Shown: positions 7,864 through 14,505 of the stretch, one piece after another
How positions within the stretch are numbered: position 1 is the stretch's first letter
Layout: each line of letters begins with the position of its first letter
Virus record (IMG/VR): IMGVR_UViG_3300009185_003358
Location: 1-38,044 of that record
Strand: one strand, 5' to 3'
Source of the DNA: a virus
DNA: 38,044 bases
Notes under the pieces: model-generated
What the model saw: the letters and a program-made list of their open reading frames with translations, nothing else
Databases searched by the model: none
Told to the model about the DNA's origin: nothing
Program-made: the position numbers and the translations under genes

Positions 7864-7872
7864 AGTATAATA
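7864..7872 (+). promoter_or_regulatory. AGTATAATA motif, candidate early promoter
   Basis: AGTATAATA sits directly downstream of the intrinsic terminator and 34 bases before the ATG at 7898. It would restart transcription for the zinc ribbon and glycan-modification genes. A second related run, GTATATTAATA, follows at once. Confidence 0.5.
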
Positions 7873-7897
7873 GGTATATTAATATAAAAATAATATT

Positions 7898-8221
7898 ATG
7901 GAAACACTATTAGCTAGAGTAGAAAAAGAAAGCAGTAATTACTCAACTGCTGAACATGCAGCAATAGACCATTTAAAAATGGCTCAGGCACACCTATTTG
8001 AAGAAACCGAAGGAAGAAATATTGATAATTGGTTGTCAGATATCGATATAATAATTCAAAAGTTAGAAAATAGACTTGAAGGATTAAGTGCACAGTTTGA
8101 AAATGATATTCTAAAATCTGCTGAGTATGACGCATTTAGGCTAGCCAATCCAAGCGAATCAATTAAAGCACTGTATACGAAATCGGCATTAACTGAAAAA
8201 TTAAATAAACTCATAATTTAG
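7898..8221 (+). CDS. hypothetical helical protein, 107 aa
   Basis: Unrecognised soluble protein that appears almost entirely helical, with heptad-like Leu spacing (for example IDIIIQKLENRLEGLSAQFEN), so it may form a coiled coil. It has no membrane span or Cys motif. It is the first gene after the promoter-like motif at 7864 and is followed four bases later by the zinc ribbon gene, suggesting a joint transcript running into the sugar-modification cluster. Confidence 0.7.
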   Translation: METLLARVEKESSNYSTAEHAAIDHLKMAQAHLFEETEGRNIDNWLSDIDIIIQKLENRLEGLSAQFENDILKSAEYDAFRLANPSESIKALYTKSALTEKLNKLII

Positions 8222-8225
8222 CAGT

Positions 8226-8453
8226 ATGGACAATCAATTACGAGTAGGTTTAGAAAATTCAACCGCAATCATTTGTGAATCATGTAGTAATAATACATTT
8301 ATTGAAGCAAATTATATTAGAAAAATATCAAAGCTATTAACTGGTTCCCCGGAAGATATGATTGTACCAATACCAACCTTTGTCTGTACCAAGTGCAGTC
8401 ATGTTAATGAGCAATTTAAGATAAAAATGCCAGAGCCTAAAATATTAAGTTAA
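8226..8453 (+). CDS. small zinc ribbon protein, 75 aa
   Basis: Two CxxC knuckles, Cys17/Cys20 (IICESCSN) and Cys54/Cys57 (FVCTKCSH), are 33 residues apart, a standard treble-clef or zinc ribbon arrangement. The middle segment KISKLLTGSPEDMIVPIPTF is a pattern I associate with small zinc ribbon proteins of T4-like phages of aquatic bacteria. The role is unknown; DNA, RNA or sigma-factor contact are all plausible for a ribbon. It ends one base before the next gene. Confidence 0.75.
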   Translation: MDNQLRVGLENSTAIICESCSNNTFIEANYIRKISKLLTGSPEDMIVPIPTFVCTKCSHVNEQFKIKMPEPKILS

Positions 8454-8454
8454 T

Positions 8455-9156
8455 ATGAATGATTCAATTTGTTTAGTAATAGCACATACCGATACTAATT
8501 ATAGAAAACGGTTATTAATTGAATGCTTGAGCTCTATTGAGTTACCGGTTATTTTATCTACAAATTATCCAGTTAGCGAAGACACTCAACTATTATGTAA
8601 TTATTATGTATATAATAAAAATAACCCATTACTATATAAAGAAGACTTTAGTAAATATAATGTAAGTTATAATTATTGGTATATAGATGGTGATGGTAAT
8701 AGAGTAGTTGTTCCATTTAATTTTGAGCACGGGTATGCCGTGTATTCTTTAATACGAGAAGGCTTGGAATTTATACAAAAATTAGGTTATAAAAAAGTTC
8801 ATATTATAAACTATGACTATAATATATCAACCAAAACAATTAGTGATAATTCAAATTTGTTAAACGACTATGATATGGTTGTGTATAAGTATAATGATGA
8901 TGAGCATGATCAAGCTAGCTACTGTTCTGGGTTTATATCATCAAACTTAGAACACATATTACAGTTCTTTACTAAATTTAAAAATAAAGAATCTTATTAT
9001 TCAATTGAAGAACCGTTTAGTATTTTAGAAATAAAGTTAAAAAAATATTTAGACCATCAAAATTTAAATATATCTAAAAAATTAATCGACTCTCTAAAAG
9101 AGAGTAATAAATTAAATCAAGAAGGGCTTCTTTACTTTTCAAAATCAATCGACTAA
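8455..9156 (+). CDS. glycosyltransferase-like protein, 233 aa
   Basis: The protein begins with a Rossmann-like strand (SICLVIAHTDTNYRKRL), then NKNNPLLY, then a Tyr/Gly helix (FEHGYAVYSLIREGL), then a strand with a possible acidic metal site (VHIINYDYNI). The same landmarks appear in the same order in the gene at 9830 (VALISTYCDT, TKDNPVLD, ADYGWAGLFQVKKL, YHMIYDLKF), so the two are paralogues. The layout suggests a GT-A glycosyltransferase related to viral and surface-glycan enzymes, without a recognisable classical DxD. It is the first gene of a tight five-gene glycan cluster. Confidence 0.6.
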   Translation: MNDSICLVIAHTDTNYRKRLLIECLSSIELPVILSTNYPVSEDTQLLCNYYVYNKNNPLLYKEDFSKYNVSYNYWYIDGDGNRVVVPFNFEHGYAVYSLIREGLEFIQKLGYKKVHIINYDYNISTKTISDNSNLLNDYDMVVYKYNDDEHDQASYCSGFISSNLEHILQFFTKFKNKESYYSIEEPFSILEIKLKKYLDHQNLNISKKLIDSLKESNKLNQEGLLYFSKSID

Positions 9157-9161
9157 CATAT

Positions 9162-9842
9162 ATGATGAATACATTTAAACAATTGGGTACTAAATATAAC
9201 ACCGATAAAACCATGCACCATGGCTATCATTTTTTTTACCCTAGATTTCTTGAACATTTAAGAAATGAAACCTTTACAATGTTAGAAATTGGATTAGGTA
9301 CATTTGAAGATAATACTGGAAAAGCAGGTTGCGTCGGTAATTCTCCTAAATTATGGAAAGAATATTTTTGTAATGCTAAGGTATTTGTAATGGATATTGA
9401 TTATGAATATACGGATGAATATGGAACCGTAATTAAAGGTGACCAATCTAATATAGATGATATAATTAGAGTAGCTAACCAGGTTGGCCCAGCTAAATTT
9501 ATTATTGATGACGGCAGTCACCATGCTGAACATCAGCTGCTTACGTTTAACTACCTATTTCAAAATTTATTAGAACCAGGCGGTGTTTATATTATAGAAG
9601 ATATAGAGTGTTCTTATTGGAAACCGGATGCTGATATTTATGGCTATAGAATAGGTCATTTAAATATTATTGACTATTTTACTAAGTATCAACATGACCT
9701 AAATTCGGAGTTTCATCATGGTAAAAATAATTTAGAAATATCTTCAATATCATATGGTCAAAACTGTATTATAATAACTAAACAAACTGAAGAAGAAAAA
9801 TCATTTTATAATAGACAATATCGGTTCGGATGGAAAATTTAA
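9162..9842 (+). CDS. class I SAM-dependent sugar O-methyltransferase (MycE/TylF type)
   Basis: A 226-residue methyltransferase. The SAM-binding strand is FTMLEIGLGTF, the acidic end of strand 2 is VFVMDIDYEY, and the block IIDDGSHHAEHQLLTF is typical of macrolide and rhamnose O-methyltransferases of the MycE and TylF group, where Asp and His residues bind metal and act on a sugar hydroxyl. GGVYIIEDIE follows as the next strand. It probably methylates a sugar added by the neighbouring glycosyltransferase-like proteins. ATG at 9162 is followed at once by a second ATG, and either could be used. The 3' end overlaps the next gene by 13 bases. Confidence 0.8.
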   Translation: MMNTFKQLGTKYNTDKTMHHGYHFFYPRFLEHLRNETFTMLEIGLGTFEDNTGKAGCVGNSPKLWKEYFCNAKVFVMDIDYEYTDEYGTVIKGDQSNIDDIIRVANQVGPAKFIIDDGSHHAEHQLLTFNYLFQNLLEPGGVYIIEDIECSYWKPDADIYGYRIGHLNIIDYFTKYQHDLNSEFHHGKNNLEISSISYGQNCIIITKQTEEEKSFYNRQYRFGWKI

Positions 9843-10765
9843 AAAAAGTTGCATTAATAAGCACATACTGTGATACTCAAGAAAAATTAGATATTCTTGA
9901 AAAAAATATTGATAATATTAAAAAATTAGCAATTGATGTTATTGTTATTAGTCCAATTTTTTTACCTCAATATATTCAAACTAAATGCGACTATTTTTTC
10001 TTAACTAAAGATAATCCTGTATTAGATTGGCCGCAAAAAGCAATGCAGGCTTGGAAAAATATATCGATTAACGGTAAATCAGTTACGGTTGCCAGAACCT
10101 ATGCTGATTATGGATGGGCCGGTTTATTTCAAGTTAAAAAATTAAGTGAACTTGCCCTGACATTAGACTATGATTATTTTTATCATATGATATATGATTT
10201 AAAGTTTGATGAAACTGTTATTGAAGGACTAAATGGTAAAGGTGAATGTGATATATATTCTTCAAAAAGAGATGCTCAAATATGGGAGGTTGGATTGCAT
10301 TTTATGGTATTCAATAGAGAAAATTTACAAAAATTTATACCGCATATTACTTTAGAAAATTATTTAACTTCAAAAGGCGGAGATGCTTTTACTTGGCTAC
10401 TAGATCTTAAATCAGTTTTTCCATACCACACTATCCATAAACCAGTTGAGGATGAGATTTATTATTATGAAGGCCATGATTTTTTTAACTCATCGCCAAT
10501 TGCTGATTTGCCATTTTTTATTATTAAAGATGATGAACACTTAGATAATATTAAACTCTTGTTTTATTTAAGCATTGAGAATATACCATTTCAAATTATG
10601 ATTGATGACCTTATCATGGATGAGGTTAGCGAAAACTTTAAGATTATTGATTTGGGTTTTAATAAACTATCGCCAAAATCAGTTCAAATAACATATAATG
10701 AAACCGTATTTGATATTACTGATACAATTAATAAACTTAAACACAGTACTTTTAGATTTAATTAA
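9830..10765 (+). CDS. glycosyltransferase-like protein, 311 aa (paralogue of 8455-9156)
   Basis: Shares the order of motifs with the 233-residue protein two genes upstream: a first strand with CDT, a DNP motif (TKDNPVLD), a helix after ADYGWAG, and an acidic strand (YHMIYDLKF). It has about 80 extra C-terminal residues of beta and helix. SSKRDAQIWEVGLHFMVFNR resembles acceptor-site segments of GT-A enzymes. It begins inside the methyltransferase gene and ends with TAA directly followed by the ATG of the acetyltransferase, so coupling is tight. Likely substrate: a surface or virion glycan; donor sugar unknown. Confidence 0.6.
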   Translation: MENLKKVALISTYCDTQEKLDILEKNIDNIKKLAIDVIVISPIFLPQYIQTKCDYFFLTKDNPVLDWPQKAMQAWKNISINGKSVTVARTYADYGWAGLFQVKKLSELALTLDYDYFYHMIYDLKFDETVIEGLNGKGECDIYSSKRDAQIWEVGLHFMVFNRENLQKFIPHITLENYLTSKGGDAFTWLLDLKSVFPYHTIHKPVEDEIYYYEGHDFFNSSPIADLPFFIIKDDEHLDNIKLLFYLSIENIPFQIMIDDLIMDEVSENFKIIDLGFNKLSPKSVQITYNETVFDITDTINKLKHSTFRFN

Positions 10766-11311
10766 ATGGAAAACTTACACTTATGGAAAGCCGATAGTGG
10801 AACCTATTTTGATAGAACGGTTAACATAATTTCATGGAGTGATACCTACCTAATTAAAACTGGCAAATACTGTTCAATTGGAAGAGACTGTACCTTTTTC
10901 TTACATGCAAATCACAGACACGATTGGATAACAACAAGTTCTCAGCTCTTAGGGCCAGTTACTTCAGAAATTGCAGACTTACATATGCAAATGGGTCATC
11001 CTAGCTGTAAAGGCGATATTATAATAGGTAATGATGTATGGATTGGTGCAAAGTCAACAGTTATGTCAGGTGTTACAATTGGAGACGGTTCAGTAGTTGC
11101 TGCCGGTTCTCTCGTTACAAAAGACGTTGCCCCATATTCGGTAGTTGGTGGAAATCCAGCAAAACATATAAAATATAGATTCTCAACTGGTCAAATTAAT
11201 GATCTATTAGATATTGCCTGGTGGAATTGGGAAGAAGGTAAAATTAAAGAAGAGGCCATGACCTTATGGAGCACAGACTTAACCCATTTTATAAAAAAAC
11301 ATAAAGGATGA
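10766..11311 (+). CDS. CatB/Vat-like hexapeptide O-acetyltransferase
   Basis: A 181-residue left-handed beta-helix acyltransferase. Hexapeptide repeats run from about residue 85 (GDIIIGNDVWIGAKSTV, then SGVTIGDGSVVAAGSLV) and end in the characteristic YSVVGGNPAKHIKYRF. The loop HANHRHDWITT holds the likely catalytic His of the xenobiotic acetyltransferase branch, and DIAWWNW near the C-terminus is also typical of that branch. In this setting it most likely O-acetylates a sugar with acetyl-CoA rather than an antibiotic. It starts directly after the previous stop and overlaps the next gene by four bases. Confidence 0.88.
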   Translation: MENLHLWKADSGTYFDRTVNIISWSDTYLIKTGKYCSIGRDCTFFLHANHRHDWITTSSQLLGPVTSEIADLHMQMGHPSCKGDIIIGNDVWIGAKSTVMSGVTIGDGSVVAAGSLVTKDVAPYSVVGGNPAKHIKYRFSTGQINDLLDIAWWNWEEGKIKEEAMTLWSTDLTHFIKKHKG

Positions 11312-12159
11312 TTACAGTTACATATAGTGCAGACGGTATCCACGTTAAGGCTGATGAAATAAGTAAATATAATAAAAATTTACCGTTAACTGTAAATATT
11401 AAAAAGCACGTTAGTGGTGAACTACAGTGGTCAGGTGTATTAAATGATAATTGGTTTGCAACCTATCCAAATACTGAAATGTTTGATATTGAAATTACTG
11501 ACTCAAAGGCTAATTTAATTTATATTAAAACTTGGGATATTATGGAACACGGTACGCACTTCTATAAATCACTATGGCTATATAATAAACACCTATTAGC
11601 AGGTGGTATTTTTCCAAGAGGGCTTGTTATTGGAACACATGATGGAGAATTTGGTGAGTGGGTTCCGGTTGTTAAAAAAAGAGAATGTGAAGTTGTGCTT
11701 GTTGAAGCCTCAGACTCTCAATTCCAAAAATTAAAACAAAATTACCGTAATAATTCTAGAGTTAAACTGGTTCAAAAATTAATAACTCCAACCGGCGGTG
11801 AAGTTGAGTTCTTTGAAGGAGGTAAAGGCTATACAAATAGTGTAGTTGAGTCAGTTATTAAAAATTGGGAAACTGAAGAAATTAGGTCAACCCGAAGAGA
11901 GTCAATAGGTATTACTGACCTGATTTTAAATGAATGTGGTGGCCGTATTGACTGGCTACACCTAGATGTTGAAGGTTTGGATGCTGATCTGATTATGGCG
12001 ATTGACCAAACCAGGGTTTTATTACCCCATTTTATAATATTTGAAGACTATAATTTATCAACAGATAAAAAGAGTCAAATTTATAATTGGTTAACGGATA
12101 AAGGTTATCAAATTTATTCAAACGGTGGAATTTGCGAAGCCATATTCCACAATAAATAG
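11308..12159 (+). CDS. FkbM-family methyltransferase
   Basis: A 283-residue protein with an N-terminal beta domain of about 95 residues and a C-terminal SAM-dependent methyltransferase of the FkbM type. Visible motifs are GLVIGTHDGEFGEW (SAM loop), VVLVEASDSQF (acidic end of strand 2), and WLHLDVEGLDADLIMAI, the conserved block of this family. It would methylate a sugar hydroxyl or a related group. It closes the five-gene glycan cluster and is followed by a promoter-like motif that overlaps its stop codon. Confidence 0.82.
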   Translation: MITVTYSADGIHVKADEISKYNKNLPLTVNIKKHVSGELQWSGVLNDNWFATYPNTEMFDIEITDSKANLIYIKTWDIMEHGTHFYKSLWLYNKHLLAGGIFPRGLVIGTHDGEFGEWVPVVKKRECEVVLVEASDSQFQKLKQNYRNNSRVKLVQKLITPTGGEVEFFEGGKGYTNSVVESVIKNWETEEIRSTRRESIGITDLILNECGGRIDWLHLDVEGLDADLIMAIDQTRVLLPHFIIFEDYNLSTDKKSQIYNWLTDKGYQIYSNGGICEAIFHNK

Positions 12160-12166
12160 TATATTA
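12158..12166 (+). promoter_or_regulatory. AGTATATTA motif, candidate early promoter
   Basis: AGTATATTA overlaps the stop of the FkbM gene and lies 33 bases before the next ATG, the common spacing of this motif in the window. Confidence 0.4.
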
Positions 12167-12190
12167 ACTAAGTAACAAAATACCATATAT

Positions 12191-12514
12191 ATGAAACCAG
12201 ATAATACAATTAGTTTTACAGAGCGTAACTATTTAGAAAACGAAGAGTTCAATAAAAAGAACCAAGATGAGGTAATAATTAAAGTAAGCAAGGCTGTTGT
12301 CTTTAAAAAAGCCCATGGTTATTCATTAACCTTTAGTAAATTAATGAAGAAGTGGAATTGCTCAACCCCAGATGCATGGAGAGAATTACGCCGCCAGCAT
12401 AAAAAGGAAAATTATATTGGGCCAAAGCGTGAAAAGAAAGTGGTTGAGGCTGCTCCAGTTCAGAATAACAACTGGAATAATAAAAACAAAAACGGCCAGC
12501 GGTCTAAATACTAA
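12191..12514 (+). CDS. hypothetical basic protein, 107 aa
   Basis: Unrecognised strongly basic protein. The middle (KLMKKWNCSTPDAWRELRRQHKKENY) looks like a compact helical, possibly nucleic-acid-binding, segment. The C-terminus is a low-complexity Asn/Lys tail after PKREKKVVEAAPVQ. There is no membrane span. It has its own promoter-like motif and immediately precedes the structured RNA region, so an RNA-binding role is conceivable but unsupported. Confidence 0.65.
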   Translation: MKPDNTISFTERNYLENEEFNKKNQDEVIIKVSKAVVFKKAHGYSLTFSKLMKKWNCSTPDAWRELRRQHKKENYIGPKREKKVVEAAPVQNNNWNNKNKNGQRSKY

Positions 12515-12517
12515 TAC

Positions 12518-13167
12518 TGATCAGGTTTGTCCGTGGTAACCATTCGCCCTAACTAACAAGTTAACGGCTGGTGTCCTTAGTCAAAATCCAAACACTGATT
12601 CTCTGGTGATTGGGCTAAATGAGAAACAAAAACGGTCACCAATTTAATAAAGAACTAGTATAGTGTAATTACGAAACTCTTCACAGTTTTTATACTATTA
12701 AAACCCAGCCACTGTATTCCCAAGGGATGGTGTGGTGTCGAGAGCTGCAACCTGCTAAACGGTGAAGGAGGGTACCCAAGCCTCTCAAAAGTAGAAACAA
12801 CGTCTCCCCAGTTTCTTGTTCTGTGCACGGAAAGGATTTATAAGGAGCGCTATAGTCAGGTGGCGGAATGGCAGACGCAATTAGAAAGTTCCTATAACGC
12901 AACGGTTAATGTCGTGGAGCTTTGATATTAACATACAGGTTCGATTCCTGTCTTGACTACACGTTCTGTTATTAGCAGATAATGTGCCCTACATGATGAG
13001 AAACGGAGTGATGTCCGTAAGATGGCTTGGTATCACAGTAAGACTGTGTGTGATTTGTTCAGTCACCTCAATAAGGGGAAGAGTTTGTAGTAACCGTTGA
13101 ACTATTCCTAACCCAGCAATGGGGACAACCTCAACACCTGTAAGTTGGATAAAGTAGGGTGTTAAAT
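12518..13167 (+). ncRNA. candidate large structured noncoding RNA with embedded tRNA-like element
   Basis: No protein gene of meaningful length fits here on either strand, yet the sequence is full of complementary arms. Examples: GATCAGGTTTG (12519-12529) with CAAACaCTGATT (12589-12599); TAACT/AGTTA at 12550-12563 inside GCC/GGC and CCA/TGG; TGGTGA/TCACCA (12604 and 12636); GAGAG/CTCTC (12740 and 12782); AGAAAC/GTTTCT (12793 and 12811); ACGGA/TCCGT (13003 and 13014); CACAGT-AAG-ACTGTG (13034-13048); CCCA-GCAA-TGGG, a GNRA-type loop (13112-13123); AACACC/GGTGTT (13133 and 13158). Size, phage setting and tRNA content recall the GOLLD and ROOL giant RNAs, which are known beside or around phage tRNAs. 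The strand is assumed from the tRNA elements. The family identity is a guess. Confidence 0.5.
12854..12959 (+). tRNA. tRNA-like element 1, Leu-like D arm, anticodon not assignable
   Basis: Acceptor AGTCAGG pairs with CTTGACT (one G-U) and a discriminator A follows. The D arm TGGCGGAATGGCAGACGC is of tRNA-Leu type. The T arm ACAGG-TTCGATT-CCTGT is perfect. Between the D and T arms are 56 bases instead of about 31. They can fold as AAAGTTCC with GGAGCTTT (8 bp, one G-U) around a 23-base loop, or as GTTAATGTC with GATATTAAC (9 bp). No normal 5-bp stem with a 7-base anticodon loop is visible. CCA is not encoded. It may be an interrupted or degenerate tRNA-Leu, or a tRNA-like domain of a larger RNA. 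Confidence 0.55.
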
Positions 13168-13254
13168 AGTCAGGTGGTGTAATTGGTAACACCTTTCATT
13201 GTCAGGCCCCGTAAGGCTGGAAAGACGATACTTGTTCGAATCAGGTCCTGACTA
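13168..13254 (+). tRNA. tRNA-like element 2, enlarged anticodon loop
   Basis: Acceptor AGTCAGG/CCTGACT is a perfect 7 bp with discriminator A. The D arm is GTGT-AATTGGTA-ACAC and the T arm ACTTG-TTCGAAT-CAGGT. The anticodon stem CTTTC/GAAAG closes a 22-base loop that contains TTGTCAG and a small GCC-CCGTAA-GGC hairpin; a 5-base variable loop ACGAT follows. TTGTCAG would give anticodon GUC (Asp) only if about 15 bases were removed. It shares the acceptor 5' strand and the 3' flank ACTACA with element 1. CCA is not encoded. Confidence 0.55.
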
Positions 13255-13278
13255 CAAAAATAAGGTAGATAATAAAAT

Positions 13279-13349
13279 TGTCGGTTCGTCTAAGGGCAGG
13301 ACAGAAGTTTTTGGTTCTTCTAATGGTAGTTCGAATCTATCACCGACAA
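13279..13349 (+). tRNA. tRNA-Gln (anticodon UUG)
   Basis: Complete cloverleaf: acceptor TGTCGGT/ACCGACA with discriminator A, D arm GTCT/GGAC, anticodon arm GAAGT-TTTTGGT-TCTTC with UUG at positions 34-36, and T arm GGTAG-TTCGAAT-CTATC. The last anticodon-stem pair is T-T. CCA is not encoded (CCC follows the discriminator). It reads the CAA codon, the favoured Gln codon in this AT-rich genome. Confidence 0.88.
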
Positions 13350-13385
13350 CCCAAATCTTTATTAAAAATTAAAGTACTATAGTAT

Positions 13386-13652
13386 ATGAAAGGTTCACAA
13401 ATAAAATCAAAGGCTGAACAGGTTGAACTTAACCGGCTGTTGGCAGAGTTTTCTGAAAAACTAGAAACTGATCCATATCAGCCTGGAATTGTGCATCCGC
13501 ATCTGTGTTCTGATGATTTACAGGATGTAATTGAGGACCTATTATGGATTAGAGGAAATTCTGAAATTACCGTTAAAATTAAAAAAGAGTCTGACATTGA
13601 CCGAATTTCAATAGAGATACTTGACCGTAAAAATACCTTAACCAATGAATAA
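13386..13652 (+). CDS. hypothetical protein, 88 aa
   Basis: Unrecognised small soluble protein with a helical N-terminus (KAEQVELNRLLAEFSEKLE) and an alpha/beta C-terminal half (ITVKIKKESDIDRISIEIL). It has no membrane segment and no Cys motif. It starts 36 bases after tRNA-Gln, with CTATAGTAT just before the ATG, and overlaps the next gene by eight bases. Confidence 0.65.
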   Translation: MKGSQIKSKAEQVELNRLLAEFSEKLETDPYQPGIVHPHLCSDDLQDVIEDLLWIRGNSEITVKIKKESDIDRISIEILDRKNTLTNE

Positions 13653-13959
13653 GAGACGGGCTGTCTTTAATAAAATAGTTAAAGAATATAAAGATGCAAC
13701 CGTCCATGAAATATGGGAAGGGGTTCGTGATAATTTTATATTTGGATTAATTGGGGCAACCTTAGTTGTTTTTATTGCAACTCGGGCAGACCTGGCTGTT
13801 TTAATTGGCTATATTAGTTACTATTTTTTCATGGGTAAAATTGTAAACCGACCTAAATACGTAACTGACCTTGGCAAATTAGTGGTATTTCCTATACCTT
13901 CTGCGCTTGGCGCATTTGTTGGTTATAAATTATCTTACTGGCTAATGCAATTTATTTAA
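13645..13959 (+). CDS. small membrane protein, 104 aa
   Basis: After about 30 charged N-terminal residues come two or three hydrophobic segments: about 31-48 (FGLIGATLVVFIATRADLAV), 49-60 (LIGYISYYFFMG) and 80-104 (VVFPIPSALGAFVGYKLSYW). The topology is compatible with a small inner-membrane protein or a holin-like protein, but there is no endolysin next to it. It shares eight bases with the gene before it. Function unknown. Confidence 0.65.
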   Translation: MNKRRAVFNKIVKEYKDATVHEIWEGVRDNFIFGLIGATLVVFIATRADLAVLIGYISYYFFMGKIVNRPKYVTDLGKLVVFPIPSALGAFVGYKLSYWLMQFI

Positions 13960-13968
13960 CCGGTATCG

Positions 13969-13977
13969 GATAAATAA
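13969..13977 (+). promoter_or_regulatory. GATAAATAA motif, candidate T4-type late promoter
   Basis: GATAAATAA, one base from TATAAATA, lies 26 bases before the ATG of the putative virion protein at 13995. The same motif class recurs before other presumed structural genes. Confidence 0.4.
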
Positions 13978-13994
13978 TAATAAATTTAAATAGT

Positions 13995-14489
13995 ATGGCA
14001 GGAGCAGGAAATATTACCGACTTTGCAATTTGTATTGATAGAAATACTGTAATTGGAACTTTACCAACTGGTACAGTTAGAGCAAACACCACCGGTGAAT
14101 CTCAAAAAATAGTTATCGGAAAGGCGGCAAGCATGGCTGGGCCATTTTGTAATGGAATTGATGCAGGTGGAGAGATTGGAATTTTACCGTTCTTTGCCCT
14201 ACCGGCCGGTACTAATTTTAGTGGACAATTTGTGATAATCGGTAGAAATGGCTCAGTGCCTACCTATTGGGGTTGTACTGATGTTACTGAACTTGTTGCA
14301 CAGTGTACAGCGTTAAACGGTGGATCCAATGAGTATTCGATTGTTGCAGAGCCTTATACCGGTTATTTGGATGCTCAAGGCGGTGATTCTGCCGCTAAAA
14401 TTGCTAGTTGTAAACTATTTTTAGATACTAATGGCTATGCACTAAGTAATAGTGCAGGCAATAGTTTTTTAGCTAGTTATTTTCCATAA
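13995..14489 (+). CDS. putative virion surface protein, 164 aa
   Basis: A Gly/Ala/Thr-rich, low-charge beta protein with the look of a phage decoration or tail-fibre protein. The C-terminal part (DVTELVAQCTALNGG, later ASCKLFLDTNGYALS and a terminal LASYFP) suggests a small domain seen in pairs with adhesins. It has no signal peptide. It is read from a late-type promoter motif and is followed 16 bases later by the adhesin gene. A role in host attachment is inferred from composition and neighbour only. Confidence 0.65.
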   Translation: MAGAGNITDFAICIDRNTVIGTLPTGTVRANTTGESQKIVIGKAASMAGPFCNGIDAGGEIGILPFFALPAGTNFSGQFVIIGRNGSVPTYWGCTDVTELVAQCTALNGGSNEYSIVAEPYTGYLDAQGGDSAAKIASCKLFLDTNGYALSNSAGNSFLASYFP

Positions 14490-14505
14490 TTTATTATAAC
14501 CTTAA

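Noticed and set aside
10766-11311. Streptogramin or chloramphenicol resistance gene
   Set aside because: The acetyltransferase belongs to the same broad family, but its place within a sugar-modification cluster makes glycan O-acetylation far more likely than drug resistance.
12690-13192. Short minus-strand reading frames of 67-70 codons in the RNA region
   Set aside because: They run antisense through the tRNA-like elements and stems, and have atypical Pro/Leu/Ser-rich composition and no partner genes. They are chance frames in less AT-rich structured sequence.
12854-13254. Group I intron inside a tRNA gene
   Set aside because: A run GCTAAACGG(T)GAA near 12755 recalls group I core sequences, but the insertions inside the two tRNA-like elements are only about 15-25 bases, and no ordered P, Q, R, S core was found between matching tRNA halves.
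13168-13254. Ordinary tRNA-Asp (GUC)
   Set aside because: TTGTCAG fits an Asp anticodon loop, but the 3' half of the anticodon stem is displaced by an extra hairpin and the discriminator is A rather than the G expected for Asp.
12518-13260. tmRNA (ssrA) or RNase P RNA
   Set aside because: No tmRNA 5' end, Ala-type acceptor or tag-peptide frame ending in stops was seen, and the conserved RNase P blocks (GAAAGTCC, ACAGAA) are absent.
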